Below, piece by piece: positions 35,638 through 45,777 of a stretch of DNA of 64,000 nt. Numbering within the stretch: position 1 is the stretch's first letter; each line of letters opens with the position of its first letter. The notes beneath the pieces are model-generated. The model was not told the DNA's origin. It did no database searches and saw only the letters and a list, made by a program, of their open reading frames with translations. The position numbers and the translations under genes are program-made. Source of the stretch: Nocardia nova (GTDB taxonomy: Bacteria > Actinomycetota > Actinomycetes > Mycobacteriales > Mycobacteriaceae); contig NZ_PSZE01000001.1 in NCBI RefSeq assembly GCF_002933465.1, positions 372,001 to 436,000 of the forward strand, read 5' to 3'.

Positions 35638-36423
35638 TCAGCCGAATGTCAAACGGACGGAACCGAGTCCAGCGAACTCGGCATGGAAGTCGTCGCCCGG
35701 ACGGGCGTCGATGGCGCGGGTGCACGAACCCGGCAACACGACGTCGCCGGCCTTCAACCGCACCCCGAACGAGGCGACCTTGCGAGCCAGCCAGGCCACC
35801 GCGATGGTCGGATCGTCGAGCACCGCGTCGCTGCGGCCCTGGGCGACGACCTCGCCGTTGCGGGTCAGAGTCGCGTCGATCGCCTTGACGTCCAGCGCAT
35901 CCGGGGCCACCCGCTCCGGCCCGAGCACCCAGCCGGCCGAGGACGCGTTGTCGGCGATGGTGTCGCACAGCGCGATGTTCCAGTTCTTGATGCGGGTGTC
36001 GATGAGCTCGATGGCCGGGGCGTAGGCCACCGTCGCGGCCAGCACGTCGGCCTCGGTGCACTCCTCGCCGGGTAGATCCGCGCCCAGCACGAAGCCGACC
36101 TCGACCTCCACGCGCGGGAACAGGTACTTCGAGGTGTCGACCGGAACGTCTTCGAACACCTGCATATCGGCGAGCAGATGGCCGTAGTCGGGTTCGTCGA
36201 CGCCCATCATCTCCTGCATGGCCTTCGAGGAGAGCCCGACCTTGTGCCCGGCCACCTTCGCGCCGTCGGCCAGCCGCTGCCGGATGTTGATGAGCTGAAT
36301 CTCGTAGGCGTCGACCACATCGATCGCCGCATACCGCGTGACCAGCGGATCGATCGGCACCCGGTCTCGTTCGGCGACCGCGAGCTCCGCGGCCAGTTCA
36401 TTCCGTACCGCGTCGGACAGCAC
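35638..36423 (-). CDS. hsaE: HsaE, 2-hydroxyhexa-2,4-dienoate hydratase
   Basis: GTG at 36423, behind AAGGAACAAGC, gives 261 residues, equal to Rv3536c. The frame runs further upstream but without a better site. It is a MhpD/FAH-type hydratase: [25 protein letters not shown] and GDVVLPGSC are family landmarks and include the acidic metal ligands. HsaE hydrates the C6 dienoate released by HsaD. It is first in the leftward operon and diverges from kstD, with KstR boxes between. Confidence 0.92.
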   Translation of the reverse strand: MLSDAVRNELAAELAVAERDRVPIDPLVTRYAAIDVVDAYEIQLINIRQRLADGAKVAGHKVGLSSKAMQEMMGVDEPDYGHLLADMQVFEDVPVDTSKYLFPRVEVEVGFVLGADLPGEECTEADVLAATVAYAPAIELIDTRIKNWNIALCDTIADNASSAGWVLGPERVAPDALDVKAIDATLTRNGEVVAQGRSDAVLDDPTIAVAWLARKVASFGVRLKAGDVVLPGSCTRAIDARPGDDFHAEFAGLGSVRLTFG

Positions 36424-36482
36424 GCTTGTTCCTTCCATTGGGGCGCTCGGTCTGGTGACCAGCCGGTGAGCGGGATACAAAC

Positions 36483-36496
36483 TGAAACGAGTTTTC
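36483..36496. promoter_or_regulatory. Weak KstR-like box, hsaE side
   Basis: TGAAACGAGTTTTC keeps the AACnnGTT core, but the flanks differ from the TAG/CTA consensus. It lies 60 bases before the hsaE start. It may be a second, weaker KstR site. Confidence 0.5.
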
Positions 36497-36560
36497 CTGC
36501 ATTTTCTCGTGTCAGCGGTCCCATCTGCCAGACCAATATAGACCGAACCTGGTCCGATTC

Positions 36561-36574
36561 TATAACGTGTTCTA
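36561..36574. promoter_or_regulatory. KstR operator at the kstD start
   Basis: TATAACGTGTTCTA fits the KstR palindrome in the core and right arm. It ends one base before the kstD ATG, so the kstD transcript is probably leaderless or the box lies just downstream of the promoter. Confidence 0.85.
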
Positions 36575-36575
36575 C

Positions 36576-38279
36576 ATGACTGATCGGGAATACGACGTCG
36601 TGGTGGTCGGCAGCGGCGCCGCCGGGATGACCGCCGCCCTCGCCGCCGCGCACCACGGCCTGCGTGCGGTGCTCATCGAGAAGGCCGCACACTACGGCGG
36701 TTCGACCGCGCGTAGTGGTGGCGGTGTGTGGATCCCGGGCAACAAGGCGCTCAGGGCGTCCGGCCGGCCCGATGACCGGGAGGAGGCCCGCCGCTACCTG
36801 CACAGCATCATCGGTGACGTGGTGCCGAAGGAGAAGATCGACACCTACATCGATCGCGGCGCGGAGGCCTTCGACTTCGTTCTCGACCACAGCCCGCTCG
36901 AGATGACCTGGGTCCCCGGCTACTCCGACTACCACCCCGAGGCCCCGGGTGGCCTGGGCTCGGGCCGCTCCTGCGAGCCGAAGCCGTTCGACCTGAAGGT
37001 GCTCGGCGCAGAGGCGGCCACCCTGGAACCGCCGTATGCGAAGGCCCCGCTGAACGTCGTGGTCATGCAGACCGACTTCGTGCGGTTGAACCTGATCCGG
37101 CGCCACCCGAAGGGCATGATGCGGGCCATGCGCGTCGGCGCCCGCACCTACCTGGCGAAATTCACCGGCAAGCACATCGTCGGCATGGGCCAGGCGATCA
37201 TCGCCGCTATGCGCAAGGGCCTCATGGACGCGAATGTCCCGGTGCTGCTCGACACTCCGCTGACCAAGCTGATCACCGACGGCGACCGGGTCGTCGGCGT
37301 CGAGGCGACCGTCGACGGCGAGCCGACGATCTTCACGGCCCGCTACGGTGTGGTGCTGGGCACCGGCGGCTTCGAGCACAACGCCGAGATGCGCGAGCGG
37401 TACCAGCGCAAGCCCATCACCACCGAGTGGACCACCGGCGCGGCGGCCAACACCGGTGACGGCATCCGGGCCGGTATGGAGGTCGGCGGCGACGTCGGGT
37501 TCATGGCGGACGCGTGGTGGGGGCCGACCATCTTCAAGGGCGGCAAGCCGTGGTTCGCGCTGGCCGAGCGCAATCTGCCCGGCGCGATCATGGTGAACGC
37601 CGACGGAAAGCGATTCGGTAATGAGTCCGCTCCTTACGTCGAGGCCGTGCACACCATGTACGGCGGTAAATGGGGTCAGGGTGACGGTCCGGGCGAGAAC
37701 ATCCCGGCCTGGCTGGTGTTCGACCAGCGCTACCGCAACCGCTACATCTTCGCCGGGCTGCAGCCGGGCCAGCGCTTTCCGTCCCGCTGGATGGAAAACG
37801 ACAACATCGTCACGGCCGACACCCTCGAGGAGCTGGCCCAGCGTCTCGGCGTGCCTTCCGACAATCTCGCCGCCACCGTCGCCCGGTTCAACGCCTTCGC
37901 GGAAAAGGGCGTGGACGAGGACTTCGGCCGCGGCAGGAGTCACTACGACCGCTACTACGGCGACCCGACGGTGAAGCCGAACCCGTGCCTGGCGGCCCTC
38001 GTGCAGGGCCCGTTCTACGCCGCCAAGATCGTGCCCGGTGACCTGGGCACCAAGGGCGGCCTGGTCACCGACACCGCGGCGCGGGTGCTGCGGGCGGACG
38101 GCAGCGTGATCGAGGGCCTCTACGCCGCCGGCAACTCCTCGACCCCGGTCATGGGCCACACCTACGCCGGTCCCGGCGCGACCATCGGGCCCGCGCTGAC
38201 CTTCGGTTATCTGGCGGTCATGGATATCGTCGAGAAGGCGCGCGAGGAGAAGGCCCCCACCGGCGCGGCGAGCACGTAG
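36576..38279 (+). CDS. kstD: KstD, 3-ketosteroid delta-1-dehydrogenase
   Basis: ATG at 36576 gives 567 residues; the in-frame GTG at 36567 is within the operator. It is a FAD-dependent dehydrogenase with GSGAAGMTAALAAAHHG for FAD (residues 12-28) and the catalytic Tyr in HTYAGPGATIGPAL near the C-terminus. KstD adds the 1,2 double bond to 3-keto-4-ene steroids; with KshA this leads to ring B opening. It corresponds to Rv3537 and diverges from hsaE. Confidence 0.95.
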   Translation: MTDREYDVVVVGSGAAGMTAALAAAHHGLRAVLIEKAAHYGGSTARSGGGVWIPGNKALRASGRPDDREEARRYLHSIIGDVVPKEKIDTYIDRGAEAFDFVLDHSPLEMTWVPGYSDYHPEAPGGLGSGRSCEPKPFDLKVLGAEAATLEPPYAKAPLNVVVMQTDFVRLNLIRRHPKGMMRAMRVGARTYLAKFTGKHIVGMGQAIIAAMRKGLMDANVPVLLDTPLTKLITDGDRVVGVEATVDGEPTIFTARYGVVLGTGGFEHNAEMRERYQRKPITTEWTTGAAANTGDGIRAGMEVGGDVGFMADAWWGPTIFKGGKPWFALAERNLPGAIMVNADGKRFGNESAPYVEAVHTMYGGKWGQGDGPGENIPAWLVFDQRYRNRYIFAGLQPGQRFPSRWMENDNIVTADTLEELAQRLGVPSDNLAATVARFNAFAEKGVDEDFGRGRSHYDRYYGDPTVKPNPCLAALVQGPFYAAKIVPGDLGTKGGLVTDTAARVLRADGSVIEGLYAAGNSSTPVMGHTYAGPGATIGPALTFGYLAVMDIVEKAREEKAPTGAAST

Positions 38280-38408
38280 AACCGAACCGTTCAGTGGGAC
38301 AGCCCCTACCGTGCGCCCGGCCGGACCGAGACGAATGGAGCCGGGCGCACCGAGGACGCCCTCGGTCGCCGCGGGTGCGATCGCGACGTGGCGGAATAAG
38401 GAAACATC

Positions 38409-39272
38409 ATGCCGATTGACTTGAAAACCGCTCTGGGAGCGAAACTTCCGGCTCAGGAGTTCTCCTGGACGCCGTCGGATGTGCAGCTGTACCATCTCGG
38501 CCTGAGCGCCGGTACCCGCTGGACCGATCCAGGTGAACTGCGATACCTGGACGATCGGGAGCCGCAGGTGCTGCCGACCTTCGCGACCGTCGCACCGACG
38601 ATGCGGGTCACCGAACCACCGAAGGTGAGCTATCCCGGTGTGGAGATCGACCTGGCCAAGGTCGTGCACGGCAGCCAGGAAATCGTTGTGCACCGGCCGA
38701 TTCCGGCCGAGGGCAAGGCGAGCAGCACCGGGCGGATCACCGAGGTATGGGACAAGGGTTCGGCCGCGGTGATCGCGCACGAGACCGTGATCACCGGATC
38801 CGACGGGCAGCCGCTGTGGACGGCACGTTCCTCGATCTTCGCCAGGGGCGAGGGCGGTTTCGGTGGCGAGCGCGGCCCGAGCACCAAGGCCGAACTGCCC
38901 GATCGGGCCCCGGATTTCGAGGTCCTCACCCCGACGCTCCCGCAGCAGGCGCTGCTGTACCGCATGTGCGGTGACCGCAACCCGCTGCATTCGGATCCCG
39001 AATTCGCCCGCGCCGCGGGCTTTCCCAACCCGATCCTGCACGGCCTGTGCACCTACGGCCTGGTGTGCAAGACCGCGACCGACACCGTGCTGGACTCGGA
39101 CGCGGGCCGGGTCACCGGTTTCCGGGCGCGTTTCGCGGGAGTGCTGTACCCGGGTGAGACGATCCGGTCGCGGATCTGGTGCGAGGGTGACGAACTCGTC
39201 ATCGGCGCCACCGTGGCCGAACGCGAGGACGCCTCGGTGCTGAGCGATGTGCGGTTGAGTTTTACCGCCTGA
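38409..39272 (+). CDS. MaoC-like enoyl-CoA hydratase, Rv3538-like
   Basis: A double hot-dog hydratase of 287 residues. The catalytic Asp/His lie in CGDRNPLHSDPEFARAAGF, and the C-terminal half has the HGLCTYGL hydratase segment. Rv3538 (also named hsd4B in Rhodococcus) is the M. tuberculosis gene at this position. It is thought to hydrate enoyl-CoA intermediates of sterol side-chain beta-oxidation. ATG at 38409, 130 bases after kstD; probably the same transcript. A strong terminator follows. Confidence 0.9.
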   Translation: MPIDLKTALGAKLPAQEFSWTPSDVQLYHLGLSAGTRWTDPGELRYLDDREPQVLPTFATVAPTMRVTEPPKVSYPGVEIDLAKVVHGSQEIVVHRPIPAEGKASSTGRITEVWDKGSAAVIAHETVITGSDGQPLWTARSSIFARGEGGFGGERGPSTKAELPDRAPDFEVLTPTLPQQALLYRMCGDRNPLHSDPEFARAAGFPNPILHGLCTYGLVCKTATDTVLDSDAGRVTGFRARFAGVLYPGETIRSRIWCEGDELVIGATVAEREDASVLSDVRLSFTA

Positions 39273-39296
39273 TCCGGGCTGCCCGCCACCGAACGA

Positions 39297-39334
39297 GAAA
39301 CCGCCCGACGGGCAGGTGCCGGTCGGGCGGTTTC
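39297..39334 (+). terminator. Strong hairpin after the MaoC-like gene
   Basis: GAAACCGCCCGAC (39297-39309) and GTCGGGCGGTTTC (39322-39334) form a perfect 13-bp stem, followed by GTCTAT. Confidence 0.85.
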
Positions 39335-39377
39335 GTCTATCCCGGTTCGCTGATGTTCCGGGCGGTGCCTGTCGGCG

Positions 39378-39455
39378 TCAGTCCGGGAAGCCGGTGGCGA
39401 ACAGGCCGGCGATCGCGACGGAACAGATGACGGCGATGATCGGGATAATCCACAT
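39378..39455 (-). CDS. 25-codon hydrophobic micro-ORF
   Basis: ATG at 39455, TGA at 39378-39380. The peptide begins MWIIPIIAVICSVAIAG and ends with FPD; it could be a single short membrane helix. A palindrome (39465-39477) lies ten bases upstream, which suggests a regulated transcript of its own. The ribosome-binding site is weak. No known family is recognised; it might be a stress-type micropeptide. Confidence 0.4.
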   Translation of the reverse strand: MWIIPIIAVICSVAIAGLFATGFPD

Positions 39456-39464
39456 GCCATCAGA

Positions 39465-39477
39465 CTACAAGGTGTAG
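39465..39477. promoter_or_regulatory. Palindrome CTACA-AGG-TGTAG before the micro-ORF
   Basis: Five-base arms with flanking A/T extend it to ACTACA...TGTAGT. It resembles the BlaI-type ACTACA/TGTAGT operator but with a three-base spacer. It lies ten bases before the micro-ORF and 84 bases from the divergent upstream terminator. Confidence 0.4.
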
Positions 39478-39543
39478 TAGGAAACCACGACATCGCGTAG
39501 TAGGGCAAACACCCTGGTTGTGGGGTATATCACGCGCGACCGA

Positions 39544-39993
39544 CTACGTCGGTTCCGCCGTATCCGAGGCGTCCTCGCGCACGATCAGGCCCTGCACGAT
39601 CGCCGCGTACAACACGATGACCAGCACCGGGGCCAGGAGCGGCAGCCAGGCCAGTCGACCTGGAATCAGCGTCGCCAGCACCGCCGCCGCCGCGAATCCG
39701 AGCGCCCCGATCACCGACGGCAATGTGGTGGGAACCACACCGGCGGGCGCATGCAGCGTGGCGGTGTTGAGCAGATAGGTCGTCGCCACCAGACCGGTGC
39801 CGGCGGCCGCCAGCGCACCGCTGTCGGCCCACGCCAAGGCGCCGAGGGCGATCAGCACCGCCACCACCGCGACTACGCGGAACCGCCAGCCGACGACCAC
39901 GGCGACGAATACCGGAATCGCGGCCCAGGGCAGCACGATGCCCACCGCGGTGGTCAGCAGCAGTCCGGACAGCACGGCCAGAAATCTCGTCAT
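39544..39993 (-). CDS. Small multi-pass membrane protein of the MoxR operon
   Basis: ATG at 39993 overlaps the stop of the DUF58 gene (ATGA). The 149-residue product has four to five hydrophobic segments (FLAVLSGLLLTTAVGIVLPW onward) and a short acidic tail. It corresponds in position to the small membrane proteins seen after DUF58 in actinobacterial moxR clusters (compare Rv3692-Rv3695). No function is known. Confidence 0.78.
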   Translation of the reverse strand: MTRFLAVLSGLLLTTAVGIVLPWAAIPVFVAVVVGWRFRVVAVVAVLIALGALAWADSGALAAAGTGLVATTYLLNTATLHAPAGVVPTTLPSVIGALGFAAAAVLATLIPGRLAWLPLLAPVLVIVLYAAIVQGLIVREDASDTAEPT

Positions 39994-41260
39994 CGTCGCA
40001 CCCGCGCCATTCGCCGATGTTCGGGCAGCAGGCGCATCGCCTGGTCGAGGCGAGCACCGTCGGGCCAGGGCACGATATCCACACCGACTGTGCCCATGTC
40101 GCGGTACATCGCGGTGCGCTCCAACTGCCACATCCTGGCCAGCGTCGGATCCAGGCCGTCCTTGAACGGCGTACCGCGCAGCACGTCGACGACCACCACG
40201 GGATGTCCGCGTTTGCGCAGATCGATCAGGGCCAAGGCGAATTCGGTGTCGAGCAGGGTCGAGAACGCGACCACGATCGCTCCGATCGGCACGGCCGAAT
40301 GCGGCGCCAGCGTGCCCACATTGGGAATGTGCTCGTCGCCCACGCCGAGCACTGTGTCGACGATGCGATAGAACTGGCGGCGCCCGATATCGGGTCGCAG
40401 CCAGCGTGGCGCTCGGCCCAGGCACACCACGGCGGTGCGGTCGCCCGCCTGCAGTGCGGTCTGCGCGACCTGCGCCGCGCCACGCACCGTCAGCTCCATC
40501 GAATCCGAGGCCGGGCCCGGCGCCTGCAACGAGGTATCCACCAGCACAACGACATCCGCGGCGCGATTGGTGAGCCGCTGGGTGACGTACAATCGGCCGC
40601 GACGCGCGCTCACCGGCCAGTTGACGATGCGCAATTCGTCACCGGGAGCGTAAGCGCGAATATCGGCGTATTCCACGCCCGGACCGTGCCGGCGGGTCAG
40701 ATGGGTACCAATCCGTTCCGGAAGTTCGGTGCGCGGCAGGCGCATTCGCTGTGGGTCCGCGATCGGATACACGTAGACCTCGCCGGCCGCGACACTCGCC
40801 GCGGCCTGGGCCAGACCGGCCGGGCTCAATGCCGTCAGCCGCACCGTCACCGGATAGCGGCCCCAGCGCTGCGTGGACAGCGCCAACCGCAGGCCCGCCG
40901 GAGCCGGTCCGGAATCGGACGACTCCTCCACGCGCACCTCGAGTCCGTTCGCCTCCTCGGGGCGGCAGCGCAGCAGCGCATGTCCCTGTTCGACGAAGGC
41001 GGCGACGGCGAGTTCGACCTCCTCGGATTCGAAGCAGCGCAGCACTCCCCCGCCGTCGACCTGAATCCTGGTGCGCGACAACTGAATCGGCGCGGTCGCC
41101 AATACACCCAGCATCGGCGCCGCGAAAACCGCCAGCTGCCATCGCTCCAGCATGATCGCCGGCACCAGCGCGACCGCGGCGGCGACCGCCAGCATGTACA
41201 CCAGTGGTGCGGGCCGCCAGCGCAGATCGACCTCGCTCGCCGAGGTGGTGTCGCGATGTC

Positions 41261-41264
<4 letters not shown>
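39990..41264 (-). CDS. DUF58-domain protein of the MoxR operon
   Basis: The 424-residue protein has two membrane segments near the N-terminus (residues about 20-60), then a long extracellular- or cytosol-facing beta-rich part, and the DUF58 signature GVEYADIRAYAPGDELRIVNW. A von Willebrand A-like region follows (VVVLVDTS and DRTAVVCLG). MoxR ATPases and DUF58 proteins act together as a chaperone-type system. The start overlaps the MoxR stop (ATGA at 41264). Confidence 0.85.
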
Positions 41265-42223
<959 letters not shown>

Positions 42224-42272
42224 ATCCGATCTCGCACTAGTTCCAACCCATTTCACATGTTCCGCAAGTGGC

Positions 42273-42776
42273 TCACATGCTCTGCAAGCGACGTAGAATC
42301 TCGTCCAGCGCGGCCCGGCCCGGCGCGCGCGAGGTCTGATCACGCGGCGACGAATTGGCCGGATCCACCCAGCGCCACAGTTCCGGACCGAACCGCAGCC
42401 GTCCGGCGGCCTCGGTGGCCTTGCGGTTCTTCGCGATCCGATGCCCGCTGGACAGTTCGAACTCCTTGGCCAGCAGCGGGCGCAGATAGCGATCCCAATC
42501 GGCCCGCGTGCCGTCGGCACGGGTCGCGAGCATCTGCGCACGCGCGTGCCAGCGGGTCAGCATTTCGGCCGGGCCGTTCTCGAAGTCGTGGTCGTCGAGG
42601 TCCGCGCGATCTTGCGCACGCGAACGCTCGACCAGTGACCACAGCAGTAGCGCCAGGGCGCCGAGCACCGGCACCCCGGCCAGGATCGGCAACATCTCGC
42701 GCTGGTTGCTCAGGCCGACCAGCTCGATCAGCGCGATCATGACCACCGCGCCGACCACGATCGTCATGCGGGTCAC
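42273..42776 (-). CDS. Membrane protein of the MoxR operon
   Basis: GTG at 42776 overlaps the previous stop (GTGA), giving 167 residues. Two membrane segments (MTIVVGAVVMIALIEL and ILAGVPVLGALALLLWSL) are followed by a soluble basic part of about 110 residues (TRWHARAQMLATRADGTRAD). Its function is unknown. It stands between the DUF4129 protein and MoxR, so it is probably a component of the same complex. Confidence 0.78.
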   Translation of the reverse strand: MTRMTIVVGAVVMIALIELVGLSNQREMLPILAGVPVLGALALLLWSLVERSRAQDRADLDDHDFENGPAEMLTRWHARAQMLATRADGTRADWDRYLRPLLAKEFELSSGHRIAKNRKATEAAGRLRFGPELWRWVDPANSSPRDQTSRAPGRAALDEILRRLQSM

Positions 42777-43702
42777 AGCCGCGCCCCCTGCAGATCCGCC
42801 AGCACGATGCGCAGCAGTTGTTCGGCGCGCATGCGCTGCCATTCCAGAATCGAATGCGGACTGAACCGGGCCTCCTCGAACAGCGTCACGAGTTCGCGGG
42901 CCGAGGCGTCGTGCAGGACACCGCGATCGAAGGCGCGGGCCAGCACCTCCGAGGGGGTATCGGAAATCAGTGGCGCCACCTCACGGGCCTGCGCCAGACC
43001 GCTTTCCATCGCGACGTAGCAGGCGATGATCGCGGCGCGCGCGTCCTTACCCGACGCCATCATCGCGGCCAGGCCCATCTCGGCGACTTGCGCCAGCGAA
43101 ACCTGCGCCTCGGCGGCTACGGGTGGGGGCAACACCGCCGGCACGCCCCGGCGATCCCGGGCGCCGAAGGCGACGACGCCGAGACCGAGGATCGCGACCG
43201 CCACCAGCACCGCGGCGCATGCGCCCACGAACAGCAGGGCGTGACCGCTCAACTCCGGGGTGCCGGAGAACGGCTGGGTGGTCGGCGGCGCGGTGGTTTC
43301 GGGCCGCTGTGCGGTGGGGGGCGGATTCGATCGCGGCGCGGTGGCTTCCTCGCGCCCGCCGGCGAGCAAATACACCGCCCAGACGGTCACGGTGAGCACG
43401 GCCGCGATCGCGGTGCCGATGAGGACCACCATCCCGAACCGGCTCAACCGGAACGGCTGCCGCTTGCGATCACGGTCGACCTCGGCCATCGCCAGCGGCA
43501 GGTGGTGCTGGCTGGTCAGTACCCCGGCCAGCAGGATCACCACCGACACCAGCGACAGCACCGGCATGAGCGCCACCGTCACCGCCGAGGGCGGGGACGG
43601 TGCATGCGGACCGCCGGTGCCCGGCAGGTATCCGCGCAGCGCGAAGACGACGCACGCCATCAATGCGATCAGCCCGATCGCACGTGGTATCGCCGTTCTC
43701 AC
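42773..43702 (-). CDS. DUF4129-domain membrane protein
   Basis: The start is uncertain; GTG at 43702 gives 310 residues and GTG at 43711 or the frame to 43744 are alternatives. Four membrane segments are spread over residues 1-180, with a Pro/Thr-rich loop (PPTAQRPETTAPPTTQP). The C-terminal part has the DUF4129 pattern (AAIIACYVAMESGLAQAREV, SEVLARAFDRGVL, LVTLFEEARFSPHSI). DUF4129 proteins are often joined to transglutaminase-like domains or moxR/DUF58 operons, as here. It is the first gene of the leftward five-gene operon. Confidence 0.8.
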   Translation of the reverse strand: MRTAIPRAIGLIALMACVVFALRGYLPGTGGPHAPSPPSAVTVALMPVLSLVSVVILLAGVLTSQHHLPLAMAEVDRDRKRQPFRLSRFGMVVLIGTAIAAVLTVTVWAVYLLAGGREEATAPRSNPPPTAQRPETTAPPTTQPFSGTPELSGHALLFVGACAAVLVAVAILGLGVVAFGARDRRGVPAVLPPPVAAEAQVSLAQVAEMGLAAMMASGKDARAAIIACYVAMESGLAQAREVAPLISDTPSEVLARAFDRGVLHDASARELVTLFEEARFSPHSILEWQRMRAEQLLRIVLADLQGARL

Positions 43703-44185
43703 CCCGGCCACGGGCCTCTCCCAGAAAACATCCGAACTGCACAAACAGGCACATCGTTACATGCCGAACGGTCCGTGAGGAGGGAAATCGTGACACCGGA
43801 CGGTGACCGATCCGGTCCACGCCCCTAGCCGCCAGTTGACAGCCGAGGAAACTGTGACCGGGCACAGCATTCGGGGCCTGTGGTGGCATGGGCGTCCACA
43901 TGCAACCGCGTCACGTCGCTGCGGATTCACCACGGCTCGGTCGGTGGGTGTCTTGGTCTTCGACCGATTCGCCGGTGCGCGAACGGCATCGGCCGCCGGA
44001 ACTCGGGAGAGCGCCGAACAGTTGGCCCGGCCGTTACGTGCACAACTGCGCGCCGCGATCGAATAGGGGACGGCACGCCCCCTCGGCGCTGCCGACCCCG
44101 ATACCAGCAGCGGGCGCGGGGCGAATAACCACGAAGAGCCCCGCCGAGGTTTGCCCGAGCAGTTCGTGCCCGACCGCTGCCTGGG
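43703..44185. other. Intergenic region without a convincing gene
   Basis: About 480 bases between the MoxR operon promoter side and the 3' end of ltp2. A 12-codon frame at 43791-43829 has an excellent GAGGAGG leader but no other support. An 87-codon frame at 43803-44066 overlaps it and has no known features. No terminator for ltp2 was clearly seen. Confidence 0.45.
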
Positions 44186-45361
44186 TCAGGCCGCGGTCAG
44201 CACCAACCCGGAGGTCGGCACGCCGGTGCCGGCGGTGACGACGATGTTCTCCAGACCCTCGACCTGATTCACCGAGGTGCCACGAATCTGGCGCACTCCC
44301 TCGGCTATGCCGTTCATGCCGTGGATGTAGGCCTCGCCCAGCTGGCCGCCGTGAGTGTTGAGCGGGAGCCGGCCGCCGATTTCGATCGCGCCGCCGGCCA
44401 CGAAATCCTTCGCCTCGCCGCGACCGCAGAACCCCAGCTCCTCGAGCTGCATCAGCACGAACGGGGTGAAGTGGTCGTAGAGAATGGCGGCCTGCATATC
44501 GTCGGGACGCAATTCGCTCTGCGCCCACAGTTGGTCGCCCACCAGTCCCATTTCCGGCAGGCCGGTCAGAGCATCGCGGTAGTAGCTGGTCATCACGTAC
44601 TGGTCCGCACCGGAACCCTGGGCCGCACCGGCGATCAGCGCGGGCCTGTTCGGCAGGTCCCGGGCGCGCTCGGCACTGGTGACCACGATGGCCACACCGC
44701 CGTCGGTCTCCTGACAGCAATCCAGCAGATGCAACGGTTCGGCGATCCAGCGCGAGGCCTGGTGGTCGTCCAGCGTGATCGGCTTGCCGTAGAAATGGGC
44801 CGCCGGATTCACCGCCGCGTGCTTGCGGTCGGCGACCGCCACCCGGCCGAAATCCGCACTGCTCGCGCCGTATACGTGCATATAGCGCCGGGCCACCATG
44901 GCGACCTGCGCGGCCGGAGTACCCAGGCCGTGCGGGTAGGAGAACGCGTTGTCCACACCCGACGAGCTGGGATTGCCGGTCGCCAAATGAGTCGCGAACT
45001 GCCCGAACCGATTTCCGGACCGCTCGTTGAACGCGCGGTAGGCCACCACGACATCCGCGACTCCCGTGGCGACCGCCATGGCGGCCTGCTGCACGGTCGC
45101 CGCCGCCGCGCCGCCGCCGAACGGGATGTTGCTGAAGAACTTCAGGCTCGGGATACCCGTGGCCCGCGCGACGGCGGCCTGGGTGTTGGTATCCATGGTG
45201 AAGGTCGTCAAACCGTCCACATCGGCGGGCGTCAGCCCGGCGTCGGCGAGCGCGGCGGTGACGGCCTCGGCCGCCAGGCGCAGCTCGCTGCGCCCGGAGT
45301 CCTTGGAAAAATCGGTGGCGCCGATGCCGACGATGGCGGCGCGGCGGCTCAGACCCGTCAC
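44186..45361 (-). CDS. ltp2: Ltp2, steroid side-chain aldolase (thiolase-like)
   Basis: GTG at 45361 overlaps the chsH1 stop and gives 391 residues. It is a thiolase-superfamily protein of the SCP-x/Ltp type (RRAAIVGIGATDFSKDSG; LNTHGGQLGEAYIHGMNG). Ltp2 (Rv3540c) with the DUF35 part of ChsH2 releases the last side-chain carbons as propionyl-CoA by retro-aldol cleavage, giving androstenedione-type ketones. It ends a leftward operon that starts with fadE34. Confidence 0.93.
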   Translation of the reverse strand: MTGLSRRAAIVGIGATDFSKDSGRSELRLAAEAVTAALADAGLTPADVDGLTTFTMDTNTQAAVARATGIPSLKFFSNIPFGGGAAAATVQQAAMAVATGVADVVVAYRAFNERSGNRFGQFATHLATGNPSSSGVDNAFSYPHGLGTPAAQVAMVARRYMHVYGASSADFGRVAVADRKHAAVNPAAHFYGKPITLDDHQASRWIAEPLHLLDCCQETDGGVAIVVTSAERARDLPNRPALIAGAAQGSGADQYVMTSYYRDALTGLPEMGLVGDQLWAQSELRPDDMQAAILYDHFTPFVLMQLEELGFCGRGEAKDFVAGGAIEIGGRLPLNTHGGQLGEAYIHGMNGIAEGVRQIRGTSVNQVEGLENIVVTAGTGVPTSGLVLTAA

Positions 45362-45777
45362 TGGCGTGCCTCCTGCAGGGAGATAACGGCTTTCGCCGTG
45401 ATGTGGTCGCCGAGGCTGTCCTTGCCGACCACGTCGATGGTGATGTCCGCGCCGTCCACGGCCGCCACGGTTCCGCTGAGCGTCAGGGTGTCGCCCGCGT
45501 ACAACGGCACCCCCAGGCGCAGGGCGATGGATTTCACCACGGCCCCCGGCCCCGCCCAATCGGTGACGAAGCGCTGCACCAGACCGGTATCGGTCAGGAT
45601 GTTGACGAAGATGTCCTTGGACCCGCGCTGGACCGCCTTGTCGCGGTCGTGGTGCACATCCTGGAAATCGCGGGTGGCGAGAGCGGTCGAGATCACGAAC
45701 GTCGGGTCGGCGTGAATCACCAACTCGGGCAAGGGTGTTCCGACCTGTACGGCGGCCGGCTGAATCGTGGAGGTCAT
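45358..45777 (-). CDS. chsH1: ChsH1, MaoC-like hydratase subunit
   Basis: A single hot-dog MaoC-like protein of 139 residues with the catalytic-type segment DFQDVHHDRDKA (Asp/His). It pairs with the MaoC half of ChsH2 to hydrate the C3 side-chain enoyl-CoA made by ChsE1-ChsE2. Its start overlaps the chsH2 stop (ATGA) and its own stop overlaps ltp2 (GTGA). It corresponds to Rv3541c. Confidence 0.92.
   Translation of the reverse strand: MTSTIQPAAVQVGTPLPELVIHADPTFVISTALATRDFQDVHHDRDKAVQRGSKDIFVNILTDTGLVQRFVTDWAGPGAVVKSIALRLGVPLYAGDTLTLSGTVAAVDGADITIDVVGKDSLGDHITAKAVISLQEARQ

Noticed and set aside
38281..38408. Possible KstR box GAACCGTTC before the MaoC-like gene
   Set aside because: The core is AACnnTTC rather than AACnnGTT and the flanks do not fit, so it is not called.
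36207..39041. 944-codon leftward ORF across kstD and the MaoC-like gene
   Set aside because: It is antisense to KstD with intact FAD and active-site motifs; the length comes from GC-rich codon bias.
42253..42276. Chain of tiny ORFs between the DUF4129-operon membrane gene and moxR
   Set aside because: Several alternative frames bridge this gap, including one in frame with MoxR itself, so it is no better than chance and was not counted with the KstR2 mini-ORFs.
43791..43829. 12-codon frame with a very good GAGGAGG leader
   Set aside because: Too short to support without conservation data; noted under the intergenic entry only.
43803..44066. 87-codon rightward ORF between the MoxR operon and ltp2
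   Set aside because: No ribosome-binding site of its own, no recognised motif and several overlapping alternatives in other frames, so it is not reported as a gene.
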